Shown here one piece after another: positions 1-11,500 of a stretch of 64,000 nt of DNA (position 1 is its first letter; every line of letters starts with the position of its first letter). The notes beneath the pieces are model-generated. The model was not told the DNA's origin and searched no databases. It worked only from the letters and a program-made list of their open reading frames with translations. Both the position numbers and the translations under genes were made by a program. This DNA comes from Phlegmacium glaucopus (taxonomy: Eukaryota; Basidiomycota; Agaricomycetes; Agaricales; Cortinariaceae): assembly GCA_015039465.1 (NCBI GenBank), contig MU130010.1, positions 88,198-152,197 on the forward strand, given 5' to 3'.

Positions 1-1073
1 CGGACTGTCAAATCACGCATTCCAAAAGTGGAAGTGATCAGATTTAGTGCTCCAAATTAATATCCTCACACTTCGAAAACGTATCTGCAATGGCCCAATG
101 AGCCGACAAGCGCAAGGCGCTGAGTGGAGATAATTTCCTCAAGCCTGGACATCGAGGAGAAAAAGCAGCAGAAGAGCAGAGAGAGCGAGGAAGCGAGAGG
201 AACTTGAACTTGGAACATGCAACTTGAATGATCGCGGCTGAATGGAAGAACGATGCAGCAAGGCTCGTAACGGGGAAGTATGGAAGATGCTGTCAAAACA
301 TGGGAAACGTGATATCGCGAAAGAAGAAACCGTGATGGACAAAACCAAAGCATGGTTCACTGGCACTCATCATTCCAACGATGGTGATTGATAAGATCAG
401 ATTTAGAGATGTGTCCCACTGATTCTCATATCCTAAACTCAAACACCACATGTAGTACATGAATATTGCTCTAATTTATACATATGAGCTGTATAATAAT
501 GCCTGTCAAGCCCAAATTGTCAATTCATCACATGTGTTGCATGCCGAGGCCCATCTAATCTCGCTGTCCCGCTGACCGGTGTGGGGATTTTTACTTCAGC
601 ATTCCATAAAAAAAATGGGTTGTCCAGGTCCAGTTCAAGGTCCAGTTCAAGAATTGCCGTCTTAGAAGTACTCAGACAAAGTACCTGCCCAGTCATCTCC
701 ATTTCCTGATTGTTGAAAACCCGAACTAACACCACCCCCCCAGTCAAACCGTGCTCAAACCGTCCAAATTTCTTAGTCTTAGTCTTTTAACGATGTTGAT
801 TCAACTCAGAGGTTTGATTTACTTACTAGTGTTGTTGGCGATTTTTAAGAAGAAATAACTTCAGAATATTCTTTGTCAGTAGCATATGTTTAGATCCAGT
901 TTGCTTATGTAAAGCACTGAAATGATTCTTCGAGGTTGACGCCACAACCCCAGATTGACTTGGAGATTGTGAGCCCCAACAAATATGACCATGTTTCATG
1001 TCGGATTATTTCCTGATAGTAATCCTTCTACGAAAAGAAATTCTCACCACAATGCGAGGAAATGATCATTCGA
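1..1073. other. Intergenic stretch, no supported gene
   Basis: No open frame here shows a recognisable domain or a consistent exon chain. The longest frames are under 100 codons, lie on the minus strand and look random. A short direct repeat of a 12-base unit (GGTCCAGTTCAA) lies near 627-650. The left edge could hold the far end of a gene outside the window, but I see no splice-linked coding signal. Confidence 0.5.
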
Positions 1074-1127
1074 CCAATATGGCAGACTTTTTGGACTTAA
1101 TACCACTGTAGAAAAAAGGTATATAAG
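1074..1127 (+). promoter_or_regulatory. CCAAT and TATA elements of the first small-protein gene
   Basis: A CCAAT motif at 1074-1078 is followed by a TATA box (TATATAAG, 1120-1127) about 100 bases before the ATG at 1220. The same order, in closely similar flanking sequence, precedes the paralogous gene at 3801, which suggests the promoter was copied along with the gene. Confidence 0.6.
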
Positions 1128-1219
1128 TGCTCCCTCTAACCCTCTACCCCTCCAGCTTCCTAGCATTTCAACCCTCCTCCACAGTGAACTAGCTCTATAC
1201 TACATCGTCTCACACCACC

Positions 1220-1913
1220 ATGTCTCCGGGAAGATACCGTTTCCAAAGCAAGAATACGCGCGAATACGTCGTCACTATGATACGGGACGCACCTGGCGAT
1301 GTCGTCAGAACTACAAAAGACGAGAATTCCATTCCCGACATCTCCGTGGTGCACATCCTTCAGCTCTACCATTTTCTAGTAGTTCCAGCTCACGCTGTTC
1401 CTGTTTCTTTTGTCAGATATTAACTGTTAATCCTGATATCACTGGGGACGTCACCACTGCTACCATCACCGGATTCAAGAACTTTTACATCTCGCTCCAG
1501 GTCAGTTTACATACTTGCATCCTTCATAATAATTCTGGGGGATCTTGTCTTACAAAAATTGGGCTTAGGGAGACGCCGAGAACGCCGTGCTCACTTGGTC
1601 CAAAGAGGAATACAAGTGGATAATCAGAGCGACTGGGCAGGGGAGCAGCGTGTAAGTCATTCCGTGGACTGAATAAAGAACAGACTTGGTGATCGCTGGC
1701 CTATGCCATTCCTAGTATTACTCCTGCTAACGGCGCTGATCGGTATTGGGTTGGTGAGATTGACATTCAAGAAGTCGTAAGTAGCTCGTCATGTCTCAAT
1801 GTTTCCATCGGGTGGCTTTATTGATTTCGCCTGCATCCTAGCTTGCCAAGCCTGGAAAGGACGTTCAGCCCCCCCAGAACGAGTGGTTTCTGGTAGGCTT
1901 CGGTCCTGCCTAG
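1220..1913 (+). CDS. Small secretion-signal-free protein, copy 1 of a tandem pair; possible I66-like protease inhibitor
   Basis: Five exons can be joined: ATG 1220 to about 1351, then an exon starting ILTVNPDI, one starting GDAENAVLTW, one starting near ITPANGAD, and a last one ending WFLVGFGPA before TAG at 1911-1913. The product is about 150 residues, with no signal peptide or membrane segment. The opening MSPGRYRF, the WIIRAT segment and the ending PPQNEWFLVGF give a pattern of short beta strands. It resembles small beta-trefoil proteins of mushrooms such as the I66 serine protease inhibitors; that family call is inference from general pattern only. The gene at 3801-4517 is a clear paralog with the same intron positions. 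TATA and CCAAT boxes lie just upstream. Confidence 0.6.
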
Positions 1914-3708
1914 GAGCCTGATTGCCGTCCAACGTCAGCTTCGAAATTGGGGCGAAGTTCCTTGACGATCTAACGACCCGCAGCTTCAAGTTCATTTGTG
2001 ATAAATTTGTTGTACCATTATGATGAAAAAACGCGTCAGAGTTTTATGCAGTTTTCAAGAATGAAGGAAATTAAGGAGTCTTTGTCCATTGTGTCCCAAC
2101 CCCGCTGACATCAATTACTTCACTATTCAGCCACCTGAACATGCCTCAGTTGAGCTCAACGGGACTTATTTGTATCTTGCACCCCTAGCTCCTGGATGCT
2201 ATTTTTTCCCCCTTTGATATCCCTTTGAAAATCAATTAATCTTCGTCGCGCCTAGTTAATTTGGAGTGGAAATCCACAACTTGTACCTGAATAGGTGCCA
2301 ATGGCAATTTGCAATAAATCACAAGAATATGCGGGCACACTTCAGATACTCGTACACAACACCTATATATAAATACTTTGTAGTAGCTTGAAAGGCTCTG
2401 TAAACAAGTTATATTACGCTTAATGCATGGCATGAATAAATCCTTTTCTCTTCATAACTCAACTTTTAGGCTATCTATCAATGTACATCCTCAATCTTCG
2501 CCGTACAAAAATTGTAGACCAGTTCATGTCGACGCACTGCCAGTGGCAAATTTCTGCATCCCCGACTTGGATCTTCGCCATACACAGTTTGTAGATGGAT
2601 ACCGTTTGTATATCATTCAGTTCATGTTCTCACTCGCCATCAAAAACAATATGTTGCCAATATGCACAGTTGTGTATGCGTCTTATCTACAAATTGAACA
2701 TCAACTCGTGTCCCCTCCAGAAGGAGTCCGTCGCTGATGCACAATTCGTCCATCAAATCACGTCGTTTGTCCATCAGTTCAATGATGCCCTCTTCACCCC
2801 ACAACGAGACATTGGGATGAAAGGAAGATGGGGAGCAAATTGACGAAGCAAGGAAGGGAAATGAGGATTGATGGTAAAGAGGAAGATGAGGTCAAATAAT
2901 CTATCGATGATCCACCAAGGCATTTTGATTAGTCCTAGTCTCAAGTGAAAAGCGAATGCCAATGTCGTGTAGTAAATGGTTTAAACGACTGCACTTCACT
3001 CTCCATCGACAGTGATCCATCGCTGATGCACAATTTAGAATTGACCCTCAGAGTCCATGTTGGTACGATATTAGGCTGTGACTTGATGATATGACGCTAC
3101 TCTTTGTTTACCTTCTGCCAGTGTATCATTCCAGTCCACACTCAGGCTTTACCTATGGAGCTCCCCAAAGTTTGCAGTGATATACCATGAGCAAATATGT
3201 CCAATTAGATTTTTATCAGCTGAACCAATACCAATTTGGTTTTACTGCCATGGCTGTAAGTTTACACTTTCTTTCGTGGTTTCGAAACTCAAATATTGGA
3301 TATAAGATCTCTCCATCAACATTTTTGCACATTACATGTTATTTATTTTATGTAAGTCTGTATGAAAAATTTTGAGGCCAGGAGATACCTTGCAAAGGCA
3401 CACGCGGAGGCTACTAGTAGCGCCAAATTTAGCTAACTTATAATTAGATAACTTTGTTCATGATATTATGAAAGAGTATCATTGAAAATTTTTGGGGAGC
3501 ATAGGTAAAGTGTGTGGATGACCAGAAGGTAACAATAAGGCTGCAACACCTGACGCGGTTGAGGCTTAATATAGCGTCACCATAAAGCACAGTTACGCCC
3601 TCCCTGGAACAAATGACCACGGCAGAACTATTCGACGTCAGCTTCTTCGCTGATAGTACTGCTTGTACGCAAAAGAATTCTCGAAGAGAGGAAACGAACA
3701 GCATTCGA
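1914..3708. other. Spacer between tandem paralogs, 3' UTR similarity and weak repeats
   Basis: The first ~120 bases after the stop match the region after the second copy's stop (shared stretches include CGCAGCTTCAAGTTCATTTG), so the duplicated unit includes the 3' UTR. The remainder is AT-rich. Open frames such as 2423-2737 have no recognisable content. A 16-base sequence, TCGCTGATGCACAATT, occurs exactly at 2731-2746 and 3020-3035, and related shorter matches recur about every 77-79 bases from about 2500. I see no gene in this stretch. Confidence 0.45.
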
Positions 3709-3752
3709 CCAATGTGGCACAGACTTAATCCTGTAGGAAAAAGGTATATAAG
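3709..3752 (+). promoter_or_regulatory. CCAAT and TATA elements of the second small-protein gene
   Basis: CCAAT at 3709-3713 and TATATAAG at 3745-3752 lie 92 and 56 bases before the ATG at 3801. The sequence after the TATA box (GCGCTCCCTCTAGCTCTCTA) is closely similar to that after the TATA box of the first copy. Confidence 0.6.
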
Positions 3753-3800
3753 CGCTCCCTCTAGCTCTCTACATCTCCAGCCTCCTGGCCTTTCAACACC

Positions 3801-4517
3801 ATGTCTCAGAAATACCACTTCAAAAGCACGAGTACGAACTACTACGTCACTAGTACGGAACACGACGCCAACGGCCAGATCATCACAACTGTAAACGGCA
3901 AGGATTCCGTTCCTGACAACTCTGTGCGTGCCCAGTGCAGGGCAGTCTGGGCAGATTTCTGCTCCAGGATTTTTTCACCAGTTCCAAGCTCACATTGTGC
4001 CGTTTTTTTTTTTGGACAGACTTTAACCGTTAGTCCTGCTATCGAGGGAGAGGTCACCACTGTTACCATCATTGGAGTCAATAACTTATACGTCGCGCTC
4101 CAGGTCAGTCTACATATTGCATCGCTCCTCCTTCATGACAACTATGGAGAATTTATCTTACCAAAATTGGGCTTAGGGAGATGCCGAGAACACCAAGCTC
4201 ACTTGGTCTGACAAGGAATACCAGTGGATAATCAGAGCGACTCAGCAGGGGACCTACTAGTAAGTTATTCCGTGGACTGAATAAACCATAGAGCTGGTTC
4301 ATTGCCGGCCTGTTACTGTTCCTAGTATTAATCCTGCTAACGGCGATGATCTCTACTGGTTTGATGAGTTTGGCATTGGAGCAGTCGTAAGTAGCCCCTC
4401 GTATCTCAAAGTTTCCATCAGACGGCTTTATGATTTTCGTCTGCGTCCTAGGTTATTGCAAAAGCTGGCAAGGATGTGAAGCCCCCCGAGGCCGAATGGG
4501 TTGTAACAAAAGTCTGA
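3801..4517 (+). CDS. Small secretion-signal-free protein, copy 2 of the tandem pair; possible I66-like protease inhibitor
   Basis: Exons read MSQKYHFKSTSTNYYV to VPDNS, then LTVSPAIEGEVTTVT to VALQ, then GDAENTKLTWSDKEYQW, then INPANGDDLYWFDEF, and finally a last exon ending PPEAEWVVTKV before TGA at 4515-4517. The product is about 150 residues and cytosolic by appearance. It is clearly homologous to the gene at 1220-1913 in every exon, with the same intron positions, a matching promoter and matching 3' UTR. The most diverged part is the first exon, whose surface loops may differ in target. The closest family I can suggest is the mushroom beta-trefoil inhibitors (I66 or a relative), but I could not verify it. 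The name is therefore tentative, though a real expressed gene is likely. Confidence 0.65.
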
Positions 4518-4963
4518 TTGCCGTCCAACGTCAGCTTCGGAAATTTGGAATTGGGGTGAAGTTCTCCGACGACCTAACGATCCGCAGCTTCAAGTTCATT
4601 TGTGATTAGTTTGTTGTACCATTATATTGAAAAAATACAGTCCGAGTTATCATCCATTCTGAAATTTGAATACACTAAATTCGTGAGCATGACTCATAGC
4701 GCAGGGTTTCTCTCGTAGATGTATATAACCTGACAATCTGCATGCAATCACAACAATAGGCGGGCAGCCGTGCAGCGCGCAACTACTATTTAAACCTCAA
4801 AGATCTTCGTGCAGCTAAAGGCCTACAAACTTAGGTGGTGACGCTCAGCCAGGATAACGTCAGGATGTAGTACTGCATTTCTACAAAACTACCAATTTTT
4901 TTTACTAATGCTGCGCCAGGCAGAATTAGATCATCTTGATCACGAAATGTCCTGATCTGCGCT
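4518..4963. other. Convergent 3' spacer
   Basis: This lies between the stop of the plus-strand small protein and the stop of the minus-strand membrane protein. It starts with the conserved 3' UTR block shared with the first paralog (to about 4633), then AT-rich sequence. No gene seen. Confidence 0.5.
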
Positions 4964-5900
4964 TCACGCCGCGTCTTGACCACGGGTAGGACCGTATGCT
5001 TGCTGAGAGCTCGTGAAGGGGTAGTTGGGTGCGTATCCCGTATAAGTTGTACCCTGAGGACCACCCGCCTCCATTATCATCGTTCTTGGGACAACGACAG
5101 CACTCACGGCTAAGCGTTCTTCGTCCAACTGATCCGCATACCTCTCCACGATGAAGTAAGCATCTATCGAAGCAGAAGTTATGAGACTGCGCCCTTCCTG
5201 AAAGAAGACGTGATAGAAAAAAAAACTTACACAACTGGATGAGCCAGGTCAAGACATAGACAGCTACTAAGACGGCTTTGAGAACGATAAGCGCTTGCTT
5301 GCACCCCTTCGTGATACCATCAGAAACTTGGGTGGCATCAAGATCCTTAGTAGCACTCTGGATGCAGGTGTCTAACGATCCTGACGTGTCGTGCGCGAAC
5401 ATGGTGTAGATTGAGAAAATGCCTGATGCAACACTGAATCCTAGATGTATCGCAAGGGCGACGGCAAAGCCTGAGATCATGCCTCGGTTTTTGATCATGG
5501 CTCCAAGGAATCTGGGGGAAACGATTATAACTTGGGGATTGTGGAGAAAAGAAGGGTCCAAATACTCACCCAAACACTGCCAACAGTGCGAGAAAACTGA
5601 ACATCGAAGATTGAATCCAAAGGGCGATTTCATTAGCCTTTGACACTGGGTGTTGCTCTGTACGTTGTGTCAGTCATGAATATCTTTGTATTATTGAAGA
5701 ATACCGACTCAATTGGGAGATTTGAATCCAGCCGACGGCAGAGATGAAGGAGCCTGCAATGAGGGCCAATAAAGACAAAATCTAGCAAGAAAACAGGTTC
5801 GACATCGATGCTGACGACGGTAACAGTAATGACTCACGAAAACACCCAGTCTAACTGGCAGACAGCAACAGAAAGTACGAGAACGAACATAGGATGCCAT
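4964..5900 (-). CDS. Four-helix integral membrane protein of unknown function
   Basis: The minus-strand reading starts at 5898-5900 with MASYVRSRTFCCCLPVRLGV. A longer frame upstream lacks any sign of coding. Four hydrophobic segments follow over several exons: a first one in the CCCLPVRLGV exon, a second around ILSLLALIAGSFISAVGWI, a third around GFAVALAIHLGFSVASGIF, and a fourth around ALIVLKAVLVAVYVLTWLI. A loop with cysteines lies between the last two (SLDTCIQSATKDLD ... GCKQALIV). The tail is hydrophilic and ends PTRGQDAA before TGA at 4964-4966. Proteins with an N-terminal CCCxPVRxGV motif and four helices are common in agaricomycetes and resemble MARVEL or tetraspan topology. No function is established as far as I know. 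The gene converges with the small-protein gene to its left. Confidence 0.65.
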
Positions 5901-7542
5901 ATTTGATCGACAAGTTGAGATAAGATGATGAAGGAAACCAGTTCCAAATGTTTCAAGTGATGTATGAAGTGGCCAGCACGTCGAAGGGCTCATGTCAGCT
6001 GGGGGATTAGCCTTTTATATGTGGGAGACTTGGGGTGACAGGGGGCTGTGCATGGGAGCTGTAGAAAATTTGTGTAACGAGAGTTATTCCTCAACGTCGA
6101 GCACTTTCCTATCTTCAGGATATTTGTAGCAAGGGAAATGGTATAAATATTGCACCGTCAGTGGGACCCGGAGCAAGTGTAAGCAAACCCTAATAGTCTC
6201 CCGTGGGCAACTGATGATAGTCGATACGGAAGCAAACCACTTGTGGATCGTTCCGAGTCTCACGGCCGTAGCGCTACTCCCGTGCCCAACTGGATTCTAA
6301 AAACCCTCTAGTCCAACCCAACAAACCAATTCTAGGAAATAAAAGGATAAGGAAAATCCAGAAACTCACACTAGTTCCAAATCTATGCCCCCGGAATCCG
6401 GGCGATGCTTTCCTCAAGGATTATTTTACTATTAAATGCCTCAAGCGCCGTAGTCGGATAAATGACAAGTACATATGGCTGGATCATTTGGGCATTTTGC
6501 TGAAGGACATATTAGGGAAGTCCTCTAGCACTCCTAATATGACATACTGAGCATATAAATAAATATATGCAGATTTCAAGTTGCCAGATCCTGTCGCAGA
6601 TATTGCAAGGAATGAATAGAAGGCGTTTGGCGGGAAATTTTCGGCGCAGGGACCAGCCATCCATGGGGGGTTGAACTTAAACGAAGTTCCAGGCTGATTC
6701 CGACTTCATCTTACAGCAAAACGAGCGTCATTCTTCATATCTTATCTCATCAAAAAAACTTGAAAAGGATTCACGACATAACTGAAGCAACATTCGGTAA
6801 ACGGCCGTGTTGGTATCAATTCATCTACCAAGGAGAAAATGGGTGCGTGTTGCTCTAATAAGGAAGGCTAAACCAGGCTATCGATTAGACCCAAGGATGA
6901 AGGACTCAATGGCAATAAAATGTTGTGACATGGCACAGGCTTTTGAAGTTTTGACCCTGGTTACCGAGATCACCAACCCCAGTCGCTCTATCGAGTGATG
7001 AGATAACCTGTAGATGAAACTCCTTCGAGCGATACGAGCGTGGATCCTAGCTAGTCGGGACCAGATACGGCAATGCATTACGGCATGTTACAAAGCGCTA
7101 CATATACGGTAACTTCCTCCGCGATTGTGACAATTTTAAGGTGCATTCATGATTTTGCCGCCTAAATGCATTCTTAATAAGTTGCTGAATGCTTGCTAAA
7201 TGTATTGAGAATTGGTTAGGTGTTGTCGGAATTGGTTGGCAACTCCCGAAAGAGATGCTGACATTGCTGAGAACCTTCCAAAATAAGATTAGATCACCAC
7301 AATTGCAAATATTAGGCCACACAGTAGAATTGAAAGACTGTAAATTTTATATGAGACTTTCTATTCAAAATATTTTAATTTGATAGGTTTAAATCCAGTC
7401 GTGGATGTGTGACATGATACAGGTCACGTCGTGACTTCCAGCTGTGTTCACTGTTCAAACGTTCACTGGCACACCCAATCCTACTTTCCATTAAACTTAA
7501 AGACCATAGTTCCTTTCTTGAACACCATTTAATCCCTCTTCT
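5901..7542. other. 1.6 kb spacer without a supported gene
   Basis: Open frames here (for example 6807-6998 and 7189-7383) are short and have no recognisable content. A 9-bp inverted repeat, CATATTAGG at 6508-6516 and CCTAATATG at 6533-6541, could form a small hairpin. Local duplication of GGAATTGGTT-like sequence occurs near 7210-7240. Both flanking genes read away from this spacer (membrane protein left, YKT6 right), so it must include both promoters. It could hold decayed transposon sequence, but I cannot name one. Confidence 0.45.
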
Positions 7543-8303
7543 ATGAAGATTTACTCGATATCTGTTGTTTTGGCTCCTCCATCTGGAGCCTCTGTTGTTC
7601 TTTCGAATGCGAGTGACTTGTCCTCCTTCAGCTTCTACCAGAGAGGATCTGCTGGAGAATTCATGACCTTCCTATCTAAGACTGTTTCAGAAAGAACACC
7701 CCAAGGCCAACGACAGACAGTGCAGGAACAGAGTCACGTTGCACACGTTTATAATCGCGGAGGTCCAGAACAACTTGCTGGTAGGGGGGACCATTTTTGT
7801 GTATATTTTCATGATGTTGAATCACCTTCAAGCCGTTATTATCACTGATGAGGAGTACCCTGTTCGACCAGCCTTCTCCTTGCTCACGAAGATTCTTGAT
7901 GAGTTCACTACCAAAGTCCCCCAATCATCCTTCAGTAATCCGTCATCGATATCATTCCCCGAAATAACTACGTATATCCAGAAGTACCAGGACCCGAGGC
8001 AGGCAGATACCATCATGAGAGTTCAACAAGAATTAGATGAAACAAAGATTGTTCTGGTGCGTCCGCAGTTTTAAGCCGAAGTAGATGGCCATCAACTAGT
8101 TGTCTTCTAGCACAAAACAATTGAATCAGTTTTGCAAAGGGGCGAGAAGCTTGACAATCTAGTGGAGCGCTCAAATGCCCTTTCCATGCAGAGTAAGATG
8201 TTTTACAAGACTGCGAAGAAGGTGTGTGTTTCATCCAAGAGGCTAGAACCTTCCTGGACTAATTGTTTTCTCACAGCAAAATTCCTGTTGTGTGATCATG
8301 TAA
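7543..8303 (+). CDS. ykt6: R-SNARE Ykt6
   Basis: Four exons (7543-7780, 7833-8056, 8111-8221, 8277-8303) join cleanly into about 200 residues, the family's usual size. The N-terminal longin domain starts MKIYSISVV and includes [15 protein letters not shown] and [12 protein letters not shown]. The SNARE helix contains [37 protein letters not shown] with the zero-layer arginine, and [18 protein letters not shown]. It ends CCVIM, so the farnesylated CaaX cysteine and the adjacent palmitoylated cysteine of the family are both present and there is no transmembrane segment. Ykt6 acts in ER-Golgi, endosome-vacuole and autophagosome-vacuole fusion, cycling between cytosol and membranes through its lipids. 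The last exon encodes only the C-terminal eight residues. The assignment is very secure. Confidence 0.97.
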
Positions 8304-8592
8304 CAGCTGGTACAAGGTTTTCTATTGGAATACCCCGTTACTTGTACCTAGTACGACGGTCTTGGTTACTTTCCGAATCCAATTTGAGTTGTATGCGTGT
8401 TCCGTATCAGTCTGGATCCTTTATCTCCGTATGTAAGTAAATATATACTTCCGTCTCGGTGAATATTGTTATCCGGGTCCTGGAAGGAACTTGGCGCTAA
8501 AGCCTCACACGCACGTCCTGCTTTAGATCGGACTGTTCACTCCTCCGATCAAGTCTGATCAAATCCCCATCAACTACCTGGTACACCTTATA

Positions 8593-11500
8593 ATGGCTTC
8601 TCGTTTAAATAGCTACATGCTCCTTCTGTTTCGTTTCATTTACACCCTGGCAACCCAAATCTTCATTCGCATAATGTCTACTATCATCCGAAGGTTTTCT
8701 CGACGCATCGACTATAAATCGGAAAACACAGATGGTGCTCGCCCAAACACCGACACGCTGGAAGGGGGCCTTGCTGAACTTCGTGAAATGGCGGGGGTAC
8801 CAGCAATCATTTTGTCAGACTTGGTAGATGCTGTATCTCATCTCATTGGAATACTAACTAATAAACTACCTTCAGCCGGCATTATTGGACACCCTGCTAC
8901 ATGCGAAGGGTGTTGGCATGAACGACCGCCTCCTCGCGGTGAGTAGCAATTGGGAAGCAATCAAGCGACACTGAATGAGTTTTTTTCGCTAGCTTGAAAA
9001 GATCGTCGACTTCATGTCAAGATTTGAACACACTCAGTCTTCAAAGAAAGTTCAGCAAATGGTCATAACTAAGCGTGAGCAATTACCGATCATTTCTTTA
9101 ACTTGAATCATAATTATTTCCCCAGTCTTCAAAGACCTTCCGCATCCTCCAAGTGGATATCTTTGTCTTCCACCCTCCACCCTCAATGTGGATTCATTGG
9201 CTCAGTCCCGCGTAAACTACGCGTTCCGATTCGCTAATGGCTCCTATAATAACGTTCTATACCCGACTCTTGGTCAAGCTGGCTCGCCTTATGCCCGCTC
9301 AGTACCTTCATCGCGACTTGCACCGCGATTTGCGTTACCCGATCCTGGCCTTCTATTTGATACCCTGCTCAAGCGAGACAAGTTTGTTCCCCATCCTGGC
9401 GGAATTTCCGCCCTCTTCTTTGCTTTCGCAGATTTGGTCATCCATTCTATCTTCAAAACCAACCACACGGACTGGACTATCAATGATGCAAGCAGCTATC
9501 TAGACCTGAGTGTCTTGTATGGAAGCAACGACGCTCAGGTTGATTCAGTGAGGAGAAAAGATGAATCAGGTAAAAAAGATGGATCAGGCAAACTTTGGGA
9601 CGACGTTTTTGCAGACGGCAGACTTCTTTTCATGCCACCTGCCAGTTGTGCACTTCTCATCCTGATGAATCGAAACCATAACGTTCGTTGATGTCATTGA
9701 CTTATCCTTCTTTGATGGCTGATGTTGCCACTAGTATATCGCTCAGCGTATTTTGGACATCAACGAGAATGGCAACCTTAAGCCTCTTCCAATAGCAGAT
9801 GAAATTCAGAAACAGAAACAAGATGATGAAATTTTCCACCGTGCGCGGCTAGTCAATTGCGGTTATTTCATGCGTATAATCCTAGGCGGTAAGTGTATGT
9901 CGCCCAAGCCCAAAGCCAAATACTGACTATCACAACCTAAAGACTACGTTGGTGCCATCTTGGGTTTGGTCCGTGATGGAAGTGATTGGAGGCTGGATCC
10001 CTTAATGGCAAGCCTTTAGCTTATCATTTAAACTTGATTGTTAACACCGGGTGCACAAATCAGACCATGCGCGACTCCGACCATTCATTCGTGCCAGTAG
10101 GTCAAGGAAACGTTGTTTCGGTCGAGTTCAACCTTCTGTATCGGTGGCATTCTACCCTGTCTGCTCCAGATACAGCGTGGACCACGGAAACGTTCGAGGA
10201 AATTTTCGAGGGTAGTGATCCTGCGGAGGTAAAATAAGATCAAGCTACTTTCCCGTTAGCCGCGCGAACTGACAACGCTGTGGATAGGTTACCGTGCAAC
10301 AATTTGTCGCAGCAGCTCATCAACGCATGATTCCTCCTAGCAATGTACGAGAATGGACTTTTGCTAAGTATGTGTCCTTGCTCCGAGTTAATGATTATTT
10401 CCAATCGAATTTTAACATCATAGACTCAAACGTGAAACTGATGGTCGCTTCAAAGACAGCGATCTCGCAAATATTCTTCAGAGTTCCACTGAGGCACGCG
10501 CAGGAGCGTACAAGGCTCGAGGAATTCCTGAGGCGCTTAGGGTTATTGAAATCATGGGCATTCAGCAATCAAGGAGCTGGGGGACGTGCTCGGTATGTGC
10601 AGTGCCAGCATCTAATATTTGATAAAAGGTTGACCAACACAAATCTCAGCTGAACGAGTTCAGAAAGTTCCTTGGGCTTAAGCGTCAGTTCTTGAAGGCG
10701 GTCTTTTTTTCCCGAAATAAAATTGACAATGATTTCTAGCATACTCTAGTTTCGCGGAGTGGAATCCAGACTCTAAAATTAACGTAAGGTTTGAAAATAT
10801 TTGGTTGCCATTACTTGACTCTGGTTTTTAGACCGCTGCTGCTGCCCTTTATAAAGACATCGATAACCTGGAACTTTATGTAGGTTTCGATTCTTATATA
10901 TCTTTATTACAAGTACTCATGATTCTTTGTTCAGGTTGGTCTACAAGCTGAGGAAGCAAAGGAGCCTGGTCCAGGCGCTGGCTTATGTCCTGGGTACACT
11001 ATTTCGAGAGCTATCCTGGCGGACGCCGTTTGCTTGACACGAGGCGATAGATTCATGACCGTTGATTTCACTCGTAAGTCTTTGATCTACGCATAAGTTT
11101 CTCTGGCGCTGACAACGTTTATGAAAGCATTTAACCTCACTGCTTGGGGCTATCAAGATTGTCAATATGACCCCCAGGACGGATCTCACGGAGGCCTCCT
11201 CACAAAGCTACTTTTCAGAACGCTACCGGATTACTACCACGTTGGTTCTGCATATGCGCATTTCCCGTTTTTGGACCCTGTTTATATGAAAGACCATATG
11301 TACAAGACGAATCCTAGACTCGCCGAGAAGTACAGTTGGGAGCGGCCTCGACCTCGACGCCCCGCTGTTTCGATTGATACTTTTGCGGATGTTGCCCAAG
11401 TTTTGAAGGAGCCGCACTTTGTGTCGGCGTACAATTCACGCCTCATCAAAGCTCTTGAACCTGTATTGATGAGGAACATGGTGCACATTTTTATTTCATC

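Noticed and set aside
3444..3863. A 139-codon minus-strand frame over the promoter and first exon of the second small-protein gene
   Set aside because: It is antisense to a clear TATA box and coding exon, and shows no recognisable content.
6805..6830. TGGTATCAA resembling a retrotransposon primer binding site
   Set aside because: Only the first nine bases fit. No LTR copies, polypurine tract or reverse transcriptase frames are near.
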